Shown one piece after another: positions 44,415-52,503 of a stretch of DNA of 64,000 bases. The notes beneath the pieces are model-generated. The model ran no database searches. It saw only the letters and a program-made list of their open reading frames with translations, and was not told the origin of the DNA. The position numbers were made by a program, and so were the translations under genes. Source of the DNA: an uncultured Trueperaceae bacterium (lineage in GTDB: Bacteria > Deinococcota > Deinococci > Deinococcales > Trueperaceae); assembly GCA_937873495.1 (NCBI GenBank), contig CALMXZ010000012.1, forward strand, positions 1 to 64,000. The letters run 5' to 3'. Within the stretch, counting starts at the first letter, position 1, and every line of letters starts with the position of its first letter.

Positions 44415-44780
44415 CTAGGGCTCGCGGTCGTCGCCACCGAAGCGCTCCGCGGCCCTACGCTTGGCGTCCCTGACGAGCGGCGTGGCCGCGTTGCAGGGCG
44501 GGAGCTCGCCACCGTTCGCCGCGCGGTACTCGTCCAGGAGGCGCGCTTCTTCGGCCTGGGGGACGCGGCTGTACTCGTAACGCCAGTAGCAGGCGTGCAG
44601 CGCGACGCAGCCGCCCCTCGCGAAGTGCTGCCTGATGCGGTTCGGCACGTCGCGCGCCGACTGGCCGATGTAGATGGTGCTCTTGGCGGCGTCGGCCAGC
44701 TCGTAGACGCCTGGCATGGCGTCCCTGCCGCGCGGGGCAGGGAGCCGGTCGAGCGACCGCCAGCGGGCGGCTAGCGCCAA
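44415..44780 (-). CDS. GIY-YIG nuclease-domain protein
   Basis: 121 residues. PGVYELADAAKSTIYIGQSARDVPNRIRQHF contains the GIY-like (GVY) and YIG strands plus the conserved Arg; the catalytic Glu expected further along may be one of the Glu in YSRVPQAEEARLLDEYR. Short single-domain proteins of this sort occur widely with unknown DNA targets. It starts with TTG, preceded by GGAG that overlaps the era stop, so it is the second gene after era. Whether it cuts DNA or only binds it is unproven. Confidence 0.72.
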   Translation of the reverse strand: MALAARWRSLDRLPAPRGRDAMPGVYELADAAKSTIYIGQSARDVPNRIRQHFARGGCVALHACYWRYEYSRVPQAEEARLLDEYRAANGGELPPCNAATPLVRDAKRRAAERFGGDDREP

Positions 44781-44787
44781 GCGCTCC

Positions 44788-45744
44788 TCACGGCTCGTAG
44801 CCGAGCTCGCGCAAGGCCTCGCGGTCCTCGCGCCACGACGCGCGCACCACGACCTCGAGCTCGAGGTAGAGCTTCTCCTGCAAGAAGATCTCGAGTTGCT
44901 TGCGCGCCATCTTGCCGATCTCCTTGATCATGGCGCCGCCCTTGCCGATGACGATGCGGCGGTGTCCAGCCTTCTCGACCCAGATCTCGGCTGCGATCAC
45001 GACCGGCCGCCCCTCGGCGGCGTCCTCCCACGACACGACCTGCACGGCGACGCTGTATGGCAGCTCCTCGCGCAGGTGGATCATGGCCGCCTCGCGGATG
45101 AGCTCCGCGGCCCACTGCTCGCGGGACTGGTCGGAGCGGATGTTCGTCGGGAAGAAGAAGGGCCCCTCGGTGGTGGCGTCGAGGAGGTCGTCGCGCAGGG
45201 CGTACACGGCCTTGGGGTCGTTGAGGGCCGAGATCGCCAGCGCGCGGCGCGCCTGCGGGGCCAGGTCCTTGTAGAGCTGGAGCGCCTCCTCCGGGTACTT
45301 GGCCGCGTCGACCTTGTTGCCGACGATGATCAACGGCGTGGCCGGTCCGAGGGAGCTGCCGAGCAAGCGCGCGACCGACTTGTCCTCGTCGTTGGGGGGC
45401 CTGCGGAGGTCGACGACCCAGAGGACCGTGTCGACGTCGACGATGGCGTCGCGCACCTCGCGGTGCATCGCCTGGTCAAGGGCGCTGCCGCCGCCCTTGT
45501 GGAAGCCGGGGGTGTCGACGAACACGAGCTGACGGTCGTCGGACGTGTAGATGCCGCGCACGCCGCGCCTGGTCGTCTGCGGCTTCGGCGTGATGGGCGC
45601 CACCTTCACCCCCAGCAACGTGTTCAGGAGGGTGGACTTGCCGACGTTCGGCTTGCCGACGATGGCGACGAAGCCGGAGCGCGTGACGGGCCCTTCCGTG
45701 CCGGGCGCGCCGGTGGCGGTCTCTTGGTGCGTGGGGTCGCTCAA
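44788..45744 (-). CDS. era: GTPase Era
   Basis: 318 residues. GTPase motifs: G1 GKPNVGKST (30-38), switch [13 protein letters not shown]3 DTPG, G4 NKVD, and SALN as G5. A C-terminal KH domain ([28 protein letters not shown]) binds the 3' end of 16S rRNA. Era assists small-subunit maturation. The best start is TTG 45744, after a GAGAGGAAAC site 8 bases upstream; the N-terminus before G1 is about 25 residues longer than usual and Ser/Thr/Gly-rich. Confidence 0.94.
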   Translation of the reverse strand: MSDPTHQETATGAPGTEGPVTRSGFVAIVGKPNVGKSTLLNTLLGVKVAPITPKPQTTRRGVRGIYTSDDRQLVFVDTPGFHKGGGSALDQAMHREVRDAIVDVDTVLWVVDLRRPPNDEDKSVARLLGSSLGPATPLIIVGNKVDAAKYPEEALQLYKDLAPQARRALAISALNDPKAVYALRDDLLDATTEGPFFFPTNIRSDQSREQWAAELIREAAMIHLREELPYSVAVQVVSWEDAAEGRPVVIAAEIWVEKAGHRRIVIGKGGAMIKEIGKMARKQLEIFLQEKLYLELEVVVRASWREDREALRELGYEP

Positions 45745-45791
45745 ACGCGTGTTTCCTCTCGGGGCTTCGCTAGCCTGTCTCGATGTTAGTG

Positions 45792-47105
45792 CTAAACGCC
45801 GGCAGACGCACGTCTGCGGAACGCCATGCGCAGGGCGGGGTAGCTGAGCAGCGACAGGACCAGCAGCCCAAGCGCGAACGGGAGGGGCCCGCGGTCGGCG
45901 AACCCGGCCACGAGGCTGCCGAGCGCAGTGCCAAGCGCCAACTGCGCGAAGCCCATGAGGCCGGAGGCCATGCCTGCGCGCTCCCGATGCGGGTCGAGGG
46001 CCACGGTCGTGCCGTTGGCGAGGGTGAGTGAGAAGGCCACGAAGAAGGCCATGAGGTTGATCGTGAACGAGGGCAGGCTCGCGACCCCGAGCGCCACCTG
46101 CGCGACGAGCGTGGCGCTGACGAGCACGAAGAAGGGGATGACGAAGCGCAGGATGCGCACCGGCGAGTTGGTGCGCAGGAGCCTCACGTTGAGCGGCTGG
46201 GCGAGGAGGGTCATCGACGCGACGATGGCGAAGACGAGCGCGAAGCCGCCCTCGTCGAGCCCGAAGTAGCCGATGTAGAGCGCCGGCGCAGACAGGAGGT
46301 AGCTCATGAGGCCGGAGTGGACGAGCGCCATGACGAGGACGATCCAGGCGGAGACCGGATCCGTGACGATCGCGCGGGCGTTGCGCCAGATGCCGGGGAG
46401 GTTGAGAGCATCGCGGTCCTTGCGCGGGGCCGTCTCGGGCAGGACGAGCCACACGAGGAGGGCGAGCACCACCGCTACGAGGACGAGGAAGATGAAGATC
46501 GCGCGCCAGCTGCCGAGGCCGAGGAGCATCGCGCCGACGGCCGGCGCCAGCAGCGGGGCGGCGCCGAAGAAGATCATGGCGAACGAGAGCATGCGCCCGA
46601 GCTCGCGCCCCTGGTAGAGGTCGCGCAGCACGGCCCTTGACAGGATGGGGCCGGCGGAAGCGCCGAGGCCCTGCACGAAGCGGCCGGCCAGCAGGAGCGG
46701 TAGCGAGGGGGCCGCCCAGGCGATCACGCCGCCGAGGAGGTAGACGCCCAGGCCGAGGAGCAGCACGGGGCGGCGGCCGAAGCGGTCGGCGAACGAGCCG
46801 ACCACCAGGTGGGGGAGGGCGTAGCCGAGCATGAACACGCTGACCACGCTCTGGATGACGGCGTCCGAGACCGAGAAGTGCGCGGCCATGGCCGGGAAGG
46901 CGGGCAGCATGGCGTCGGTGGCGAGGGCGCTGACGGTCATGAGCGCGCCCACCACGACGAGGAGCGTGAGTGGGGCGATGCCCTTGCGGCCCCCGAGCAC
47001 CGTGCCCGCCTCTGGTCGGGGAGCGGCGGACGCCGGGGCGGCCGGTATGGGGGAGAGTGCCTCCGGCACGGAGGCTGGCGCGGTCGTTGCGGCGGTGTCG
47101 TTCAC
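45792..47105 (-). CDS. Bcr/CflA-family drug-resistance MFS transporter
   Basis: 437 residues, 12 helices. [71 protein letters not shown] contains the MFS signature and the RFxQGxGA block specific to Bcr/CflA. It exports drugs such as bicyclomycin or chloramphenicol in relatives. GTG 47105 is chosen over an in-frame ATG at 47150, which would lie over the tRNA terminator. A 40-residue Ala/Pro-rich N-terminus precedes the first helix. It is followed after 47 bases by era. Confidence 0.87.
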   Translation of the reverse strand: MNDTAATTAPASVPEALSPIPAAPASAAPRPEAGTVLGGRKGIAPLTLLVVVGALMTVSALATDAMLPAFPAMAAHFSVSDAVIQSVVSVFMLGYALPHLVVGSFADRFGRRPVLLLGLGVYLLGGVIAWAAPSLPLLLAGRFVQGLGASAGPILSRAVLRDLYQGRELGRMLSFAMIFFGAAPLLAPAVGAMLLGLGSWRAIFIFLVLVAVVLALLVWLVLPETAPRKDRDALNLPGIWRNARAIVTDPVSAWIVLVMALVHSGLMSYLLSAPALYIGYFGLDEGGFALVFAIVASMTLLAQPLNVRLLRTNSPVRILRFVIPFFVLVSATLVAQVALGVASLPSFTINLMAFFVAFSLTLANGTTVALDPHRERAGMASGLMGFAQLALGTALGSLVAGFADRGPLPFALGLLVLSLLSYPALRMAFRRRASAGV

Positions 47106-47140
47106 GGCCTTAGGTAGCCTCCCACGGCTGGCTGGTCGTA

Positions 47141-47175
47141 CGAAGAACACAGGGCCACCGGTGGGTGACCCTGTG
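47141..47175 (-). terminator. Terminator of the initiator tRNA gene
   Basis: On the minus strand a 12-bp stem CACAGGGTCACC/GGTGGCCCTGTG (one G-U pair, CACC loop) runs 47175-47148, followed by TTCTTCG. It lies 9 bases after the encoded CCA end. Confidence 0.8.
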
Positions 47176-47184
47176 AACGGTGTT

Positions 47185-47261
<77 letters not shown>

Positions 47262-47310
47262 TCGAGAGCGGGCGCGCTTGGGCCCTGGGGCCGTCGGCGA
47301 CGCAAAAGCA

Positions 47311-47340
47311 AGTCTATCAGCCCGCGCGGCGAGGTGTCAA
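47311..47340 (-). promoter_or_regulatory. Consensus promoter of the initiator tRNA
   Basis: Minus strand: -35 TTGACA (47335-47340, perfect consensus), 18-base spacer, -10 TAGACT (47311-47316). It gives a 5' leader of about 43 nt before the mature tRNA end. Confidence 0.85.
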
Positions 47341-47382
47341 GGCGAGGGGGGCGGGGCGCTTCGGCGGCCCCGGCGCAGCGCG

Positions 47383-47760
47383 TCACAACCATGACGTGAG
47401 CCAGAGGCCGAGTCCGGCGGCCGCGGTCGCCGCGACGAGCACGCCGAAGCCGTTGAGGACCCCGACGCTCCAGCGGTCCTCCTGGAGGAGGCGGACGGTC
47501 TCGAAACTGGCGGTCGAGAACGTCGTGTAGCCGCCGAGGAACCCGACCCCCACGACCTTCTCGACCGTTTCCGGGAGCAGGTTGCTTGTGCTCAGGCCGA
47601 CGACGAGGCCCAGGAGCAGCGAACCGGTGATGTTGATGACGATCGTGCCCCAGGGCGCGGCCACGCTGGTCCTGCCCCGGATGATCCCGTCCAGCAGCAG
47701 CCGCGTTGCCGCGCCGAGGCCGCCGGCCAGCGAGAGCGCTACGAACAGGACCGGCGTCAT
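47383..47760 (-). CDS. crcB: Fluoride channel FluC/CrcB, subunit 1
   Basis: 125 residues, four helices. APWGTIVINITGSLLLGLVVG and VGFLGGYTTFSTASFETVRLL carry the GxxxxN and TTFST motifs of CrcB. These antiparallel dimers lower cytoplasmic fluoride. The ATG overlaps the stop of the second crcB gene by 4 bases, so they are co-translated and may form a heterodimer, as in species with tandem copies. Confidence 0.92.
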   Translation of the reverse strand: MTPVLFVALSLAGGLGAATRLLLDGIIRGRTSVAAPWGTIVINITGSLLLGLVVGLSTSNLLPETVEKVVGVGFLGGYTTFSTASFETVRLLQEDRWSVGVLNGFGVLVAATAAAGLGLWLTSWL

Positions 47761-48311
47761 GCCCTGCCCCCCGCCTGGGTGCTCCGGGTTCGCTTGGCGA
47801 GGGCCATGCCGGCCACGGTGGCGATGGCCCCGACGACCACGGTCGCCAGCGCGTAGCCGATGCCGGACGCGGCCGCGCCGTCCCTCAGCAGCACGGCGCT
47901 GTCGGTGGCCAGTGAACTGTAGGTGGTGAAGCCGCCCAGGAACCCCGTGCCGAGGAGCAGGCGCAGGACGCGGCGGCGCCCTTCATCGGGGCCGCACATC
48001 GCCAGCTGCTCGATGAGCGCTCCGAGGAGGAGGGCGCCGGACAGGTTGATGGCGAGCACGGTGTACGGGACGCCGTTCACGGGAGGGAACGCGTTGGCGA
48101 GCGCCGCGCGGGCCGCGGTGCCAAGGGTGCCTCCGGCGAAGACGAGCCCCAGGAACGCCGGCCGTAGGTGAACCGCGTTCGGCGCCGTCCGTGTCGTCTC
48201 TACGGTGTCCGGGTCCTCCGGGAGCTCGACCGGTCGTGGCCCAGGCGCTGCGTCCGGTACACGAGACTCGAGAGGGTCTTCGCCGGCATGTTCTTCGGGA
48301 AGACGCGTCAT
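47757..48311 (-). CDS. crcB: Fluoride channel FluC/CrcB, subunit 2 with N-terminal extension
   Basis: 184 residues. The channel core is VFAGGTLGTAARAALANAF, YTVLAINLSGALLLGALIE and GTGFLGGFTTYSSLATDSAVLL (TTYSS in place of TTFST). About 45 polar, Pro/Glu-rich residues precede the first helix, an unusual extension that would be cytoplasmic. A GGAGG site lies just before ATG 48311. The upstream region (48312-48460) holds a GACACG-AG-CGTGTC repeat (48406-48419) but no fluoride riboswitch that I can recognise. Confidence 0.9.
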   Translation of the reverse strand: MTRLPEEHAGEDPLESRVPDAAPGPRPVELPEDPDTVETTRTAPNAVHLRPAFLGLVFAGGTLGTAARAALANAFPPVNGVPYTVLAINLSGALLLGALIEQLAMCGPDEGRRRVLRLLLGTGFLGGFTTYSSLATDSAVLLRDGAAASGIGYALATVVVGAIATVAGMALAKRTRSTQAGGRA

Positions 48312-48460
48312 GGCAGCCTCCTACCTCCTCGCGCGGTCAGCGCCCATCGGGTAGGGACTGTTGTCGGATCGCTCCGAGGTTGGGTACGGCGAGCCCCACT
48401 GCCGTGACACGAGCGTGTCGGCTCGCATCATGCCACGCCCACCATAGCCTTGCCGGTCGT

Positions 48461-49054
48461 TCAGTCGAGCTCGACCCCGGCCGCCAGCAGCAGCGCCGCC
48501 GCCTCGGGCAGCCGCGCCCGCAGCCCGCGCACCTCGTTGCGCTGGAGCGAGAAGACGTAGCCGCGGGCCGTGCGTAGGTCGGTGCCGCGCATGTCGTTGC
48601 GCGCGAACACGCACCTGGTCAGGTCGGAGCCGCTGAAGTCGACGGCGCGCAGGTCGCAGCCGGAGAACTCGGCCTCGAGGAAGCGGCAGGAGGTGAACGC
48701 GAACTCCCTCAGGTCCATGCGCGCGAAGGAGGTGTAGCTCAGGTCGCACTCGTCGAACTTGGCGCTCGGCACGATGGGCAGCTGGCTCAAGGTCTCGAAG
48801 TGCGTCCCCGTCAGCCGGCAGGTGGAGAACTCGAGCGACTGGAAGACCGCGTCGGTCAGGTCGCACATGGCGAGTTCGCAGCCGACGAACCGGCATTCGG
48901 AGAGGTTGGCGCGCTTGAGAGAGGCCTCGGTGAGGTCGCACGAGGCGAACTCGCAGCCGATCACGATGCTGCCTTCCAGGGGGAGCTCGGACGCGGAGAT
49001 GCCTACGAAGCGCTGGTCCGTGTAGCGGCGTGGCTCGAGGCCGGGTCTCGTCAC
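48461..49054 (-). CDS. Pentapeptide-repeat protein, Qnr-like
   Basis: 197 residues. A right-handed beta-helix of repeats with hydrophobic central residues and frequent Cys: FASCDLTEASLKRANLSECRFVGCELAMCDLTDAVF, interrupted by a loop at about 105, then more repeats. The end, GYVFSLQRNEVRGLRARLPEAAALLLAAGVELD, resembles the dimerisation tail of Qnr/MfpA proteins that mimic DNA and protect gyrase. Function as a topoisomerase protector is inferred. GTG 49054 overlaps the stop of the DUF1801 gene by 4 bases. Confidence 0.85.
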   Translation of the reverse strand: MTRPGLEPRRYTDQRFVGISASELPLEGSIVIGCEFASCDLTEASLKRANLSECRFVGCELAMCDLTDAVFQSLEFSTCRLTGTHFETLSQLPIVPSAKFDECDLSYTSFARMDLREFAFTSCRFLEAEFSGCDLRAVDFSGSDLTRCVFARNDMRGTDLRTARGYVFSLQRNEVRGLRARLPEAAALLLAAGVELD

Positions 49055-49467
49055 CCGTAGGTCTGGCGCGTGATCTCGATGCAGCGTCGTACGAGCCCCT
49101 CGAGTACCGCCAGGTCGACGTCCGCCAGGCGCTTGATGTACAGGCACCCCTTGCTGGCCTTGTGCTTGCCGAGCCGCTGCAGGTCGGGGTTGTCCGCCAG
49201 GAGCCCCGGCGTCACGTAGACGACCGTGTTGCCCTTGCGCGGAGCGAAGGCGGCCAGCGGGGCGTCGCCCTCGTGCCCGCTCGCGTACTTGTAGTGGTAC
49301 TGCCCGAACCCGATGATGCTAGGCCCCCACATCTTGGGCTCCTCGCCCGTCAGGCGGCGTAGCAGCGCCACGAGCACCTCCGCGTCGGCGCGTTGCTCCG
49401 GGCGCTCGACGGCGTCCAGGTGGGCGGCTACGGCAGCGTCGGTGGGGACCAGCTTCGGTGCGCTCAT
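49051..49467 (-). CDS. DUF1801 domain protein
   Basis: 138 residues. EDEP-like LTGEEPKMWGPSIIGFGQYHYKYASG, then KGNTVVYVTPGLLADNPDLQRLGKHKASKGCLYIKRLADVDLAVL is a typical DUF1801/YdhG sequence. Function is unknown; some members bind iron or are linked to peptide scaffolding. The start has GGGAGG and is preceded by a second copy of GGAACGAGATG, so two nearly identical ATG contexts lie 14 bases apart. Confidence 0.85.
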   Translation of the reverse strand: MSAPKLVPTDAAVAAHLDAVERPEQRADAEVLVALLRRLTGEEPKMWGPSIIGFGQYHYKYASGHEGDAPLAAFAPRKGNTVVYVTPGLLADNPDLQRLGKHKASKGCLYIKRLADVDLAVLEGLVRRCIEITRQTYG

Positions 49468-49753
49468 CTCGTTCCTCCCATCTCGTTCCTCACAGGGCGA
49501 CGATAGTCAGGAGCATACAGGCGGTGCGGTCGGGGAGAGGGTCCAAACCCCAGCAGGCAGATGCCGACGTCCAGCCGCCGGCTCGCGCCCTGGATTCCAC
49601 CTGTGCCATGGCGGTCCGCCCCCGCCCGCGTCCGATGCTTCACATGCCGCGCGGCACCGGCTGTTTATCGTTGATTGCCTGGAGTTTCGTCGGCGGCCCG
49701 GCTGCATGCACCCCCGGGTCGAGTGGGTCGCCGGCAGTAGGAGGCATACGTCC

Positions 49754-51010
49754 ATGAGGATCAGCCGCCTTCACGTGATCGCTGGGGCCGCGCTACTGCT
49801 GGCTCTGGCGAGCTGTACGACACCAACGCCGCCGCCGCCGTTGCCGACGCCGACGCTCTCTCCCGCCGGTCCGCTGACCGCCAGGGTCGGTTCGCACGTG
49901 CTCTTCGAGGGCCAGAACCTGGACGGCACGGTGGAGTGGTCCGTGAACGACGTGGTCGGTGGGTCGCCGGCCACGGGCACCATCGCCGCCGGCGACTACC
50001 AGGCGCCCGCCAGGGTGCCGACCGACCGGGTCGTGACCGTGGCCGCTGCGCTGGCCGCCAACCCCGCCAGACGCGCGAGCGCCCAAGTGACCGTAACGGC
50101 GCCCGGCACCCTCTACGTGCTCGACAACGGCGTGTACGTCTACAACGATATGGACAGCGCAGACGGCGACATCGCGCCCGATCGCACGTTCGACATCGAC
50201 GGCCTCGAAGCCTCGGACGAGTACTACAAGTTGGTCGTCGCTCCCGCTCGTGACGCGGCGTTCATCGGGATCCAGAGGACGGGGGTCAACGTCTTCAGGA
50301 TCGACGGCGTGTCGAACGCCTCCGGCACGGTGACCGCCACCGGTTTCTCCTCCCTGGGGCACGAGAACCCTTCCGGCATGGCCTACGACGCCGAGCGGGA
50401 CATCCTGTACGTCGCCTTCTCCTACGTGTTGGTCGCCTACGACCGCGCCTCGGTGGCGGCGGAAGGCAAGGAGCCCGACCGCGTGCTGGAAGGCCCGACC
50501 GTGGCCGGCCTCATCGACGAGTACGACACGCGCCTGAACCTCGACGCCCCCAACGATCGCCTGTTCGTCTCGAACCCGAACGGGCAAGTCGGCGTCTACG
50601 ACAACGCCTCCACGATCGTCGGCGACACCGGACCCGATCGGTTGGTCGCACTCGACTCCCCGGCCTCGTACCTCTGGGGCGCGGCCTACGACCCCCGGCG
50701 CGACGAGCTGTACCTGGCCGACCAGTCCAACTTCGGGGTCTACGTGATAGCCGGCGTCTCCAGCATCGACGGCATGGTGCTGTTCGCCAGGAACATCACG
50801 GGGCCGGCCACGCAGTTCGTCGGACCTTCCGAGGTCTCGTACGACGTGGCCAACGACCGGCTCGTGGTCATCGACGCCGATGCGGACGACGTCAAGGTGT
50901 TCGACGCGGCGTCGACGCTCGACGGTGACGTGGCTCCTTCGCGCATCATCGGCGGCACGTTGCTGCCGATCGTGTACCCGTACGGCGGCTACCTGGACCC
51001 GAGCCAGTGA
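49754..51010 (+). CDS. Surface lipoprotein with beta-propeller-like repeats
   Basis: 418 residues. The signal MRISRLHVIAGAALLLALASC has lipobox LASC, followed by a Pro/Thr linker (TTPTPPPPLPTPTLSP), an Ig-like segment (about 40-125) and repeats containing DxxxDxLYVA and VxVYDNAST elements (DILYVAFSYVLVAYD, DRLFVSNPNGQVGVYD, DELYLADQSNFGVYVI, DRLVVIDADADDVKVFDAAST). These suggest a five- or six-bladed propeller. It probably displays a binding domain outside the cell. GGAGG lies 11 bases before ATG 49754. Confidence 0.8.
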   Translation: MRISRLHVIAGAALLLALASCTTPTPPPPLPTPTLSPAGPLTARVGSHVLFEGQNLDGTVEWSVNDVVGGSPATGTIAAGDYQAPARVPTDRVVTVAAALAANPARRASAQVTVTAPGTLYVLDNGVYVYNDMDSADGDIAPDRTFDIDGLEASDEYYKLVVAPARDAAFIGIQRTGVNVFRIDGVSNASGTVTATGFSSLGHENPSGMAYDAERDILYVAFSYVLVAYDRASVAAEGKEPDRVLEGPTVAGLIDEYDTRLNLDAPNDRLFVSNPNGQVGVYDNASTIVGDTGPDRLVALDSPASYLWGAAYDPRRDELYLADQSNFGVYVIAGVSSIDGMVLFARNITGPATQFVGPSEVSYDVANDRLVVIDADADDVKVFDAASTLDGDVAPSRIIGGTLLPIVYPYGGYLDPSQ

Positions 51011-51056
51011 CCGCCTGCTGGGCCGCCTGCCCGGCCGACTAGGCGGGCGCGCGAGC

Positions 51057-51091
51057 CGCCGGCTCCCGCCGAATAGGTGCGGGAGCCGGCG
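51057..51091. terminator. Bidirectional terminator-type hairpin
   Basis: A perfect 13-bp stem CGCCGGCTCCCGC (51057-51069)/GCGGGAGCCGGCG (51079-51091) with a 9-base loop between two convergent genes. Confidence 0.7.
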
Positions 51092-51131
51092 ACGCGGCGG
51101 GCGGGTACCGCACGAGCGAGGGCCGGCTCGG

Positions 51132-52427
51132 TCAGCCGCCGATGTCGCGCTCGAAGACGAGCGGCTCCGGCGTGGCTGCCTCCCCGAGTTCGTAGGCCTC
51201 CGCCAGGAGCGCGGTGGCCGCCTCCAGGCCGCGGCCGCCCCGGTGCCAGACGGTGGCGAGAGCTTCGCCCCCGACGACCGGGTCGCCGACCTTGGCGTGC
51301 AGCTCGATGCCAACGCCCGCGTCGATCGCCTCGCCCTTCTTGCTGCGCCCGCCGCCGAGCACGCCGGCGGCGCGGCCGACGGCCAGCGCGTCGAGCCGGC
51401 TGACCACGCCCGTGCGCTCGGCGCGCAGCGCGAAGGTGTCCGGCGCGCGCGCCAGCCTGCCGAGGCTCGCGACGTCGCCGCCCTGAGCGGCGATCCAGCG
51501 CTCGAAGCGTTCGAAGGCGCGGCCGCTCGCGACGGCCTCGAGAAGGGCGGCGCGCGACGCGCTCAGCCCGGCGGCCCCGAGCACTTCCTCGGCGAGCACG
51601 AGGCACAGCTCCAGGAGGTCGTCGGGCCCCTCGCCGCGCAGGCAGGCGACGGCCTCCTCGACCTCCATGGCGTTCCCGACCATGCGTCCGAGGGGCTGGG
51701 CCATGCTGGACAGGATCGCGCGGACGTTGCGCCCGGCCAGCGCGCCGATCGAGACCATGGCGGCCGCGAGCGAGCGCGCGTCGGCCAGCGTCTTCATGAA
51801 CGCGCCGCTGCCCACCTTGACGTCGAGCACGATGGAGCCGGCCCCGCCCGCGAGCTTCTTGCTCATGACGCTGCTGGCGATTAGGGGCAACGATTCGACG
51901 GTGCCGGTCGCGTCGCGCAGCGCGTAGAGGAGCCCGTCGGCCGGAGCGAGGTCCTTGGACTGGCCGACGACGACCACGCCGACCGCGCGCGCCACGTGTC
52001 TGAACTCCTCGTCGCTCAGGGCGGCGCGGAAGCCGGGGATGCTCTCGAGCTTGTCGACGGTGCCGCCCGTGTGCCCGAGGCCGCGCCCGCTCATCTTGGC
52101 GACGGTCCCGCCCATGGTGGCCAGGAGCGGCGCGAGGACGAGCGTGGTCTTGTCGCCTACGCCTCCCGTCGAGTGCTTGTCGACCGTGTTCGGCAGGTCG
52201 CCGAGGTCGAGGACGTCGCCGGAGCGGGCCATCGCCAAGGTCAGTGCGGCCGTTTCCTCGGCCGTCATGCCGCGCCAGCAGACTGCCATCAGCCAGGCCG
52301 CGACCTGGTAGTCGGGCACCACGCCGGCCACGTAGCCGGCCAGGAACGCCTGGAGTTCGTCCGCCGAATGGGCGCGGCCGGCGCGCTTGGCCAGGATCAT
52401 GTCGAGGGGGCGTGGTGCCGTGTTCAA
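51132..52427 (-). CDS. deoA: Pyrimidine-nucleoside / thymidine phosphorylase
   Basis: 431 residues. The signature KHSTGGVGDKTT (84-95), SGRGLGHTGGTVDKLESIPGF, ALRDATGTVESLPLIASSVMSKK and VKVGSGAFMK are the phosphate- and nucleoside-binding elements of this family. It splits thymidine, deoxyuridine or uridine with phosphate; the K+-linked motif set fits a Pdp or DeoA and cannot be separated by eye. TTG 52427 has a GGAGG site 8 bases upstream and follows a 14-codon mini-ORF whose stop overlaps it. The neighbouring kinases point to nucleoside salvage. Confidence 0.93.
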   Translation of the reverse strand: MNTAPRPLDMILAKRAGRAHSADELQAFLAGYVAGVVPDYQVAAWLMAVCWRGMTAEETAALTLAMARSGDVLDLGDLPNTVDKHSTGGVGDKTTLVLAPLLATMGGTVAKMSGRGLGHTGGTVDKLESIPGFRAALSDEEFRHVARAVGVVVVGQSKDLAPADGLLYALRDATGTVESLPLIASSVMSKKLAGGAGSIVLDVKVGSGAFMKTLADARSLAAAMVSIGALAGRNVRAILSSMAQPLGRMVGNAMEVEEAVACLRGEGPDDLLELCLVLAEEVLGAAGLSASRAALLEAVASGRAFERFERWIAAQGGDVASLGRLARAPDTFALRAERTGVVSRLDALAVGRAAGVLGGGRSKKGEAIDAGVGIELHAKVGDPVVGGEALATVWHRGGRGLEAATALLAEAYELGEAATPEPLVFERDIGG

Positions 52428-52468
52428 GCGCGCGCCTCCGCGCTCCGGGCGGGGCTGAGGGTTGTCAT
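52424..52468 (-). CDS. 14-codon mini-ORF upstream of the phosphorylase
   Basis: Product MTTLSPARSAEARA. TACAGT (52475-52480) lies 6 bases before its ATG, and its TGA overlaps the TTG of the phosphorylase gene (TTGA). The arrangement is the same as at 39430-39483. It is a possible leaderless loading ORF that hands ribosomes to the TTG start. Confidence 0.4.
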   Translation of the reverse strand: MTTLSPARSAEARA

Positions 52469-52474
52469 GCGCCA

Positions 52475-52480
52475 ACTGTA
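52475..52480 (-). promoter_or_regulatory. -10 box TACAGT
   Basis: Placed 6 bases before the mini-ORF ATG and 47 before the phosphorylase TTG. Confidence 0.45.
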
Positions 52481-52503
52481 GCGAAAGCCGGGTACCGGGG
52501 CGG

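Noticed and set aside
48312-48460. Possible fluoride riboswitch before the crcB pair
   Set aside because: CTCGCC and a CCTAC-like end are present on the minus strand, but the GGNGAUGG start, the AACC run and the CUGAUGAC core are missing, so it is not called.
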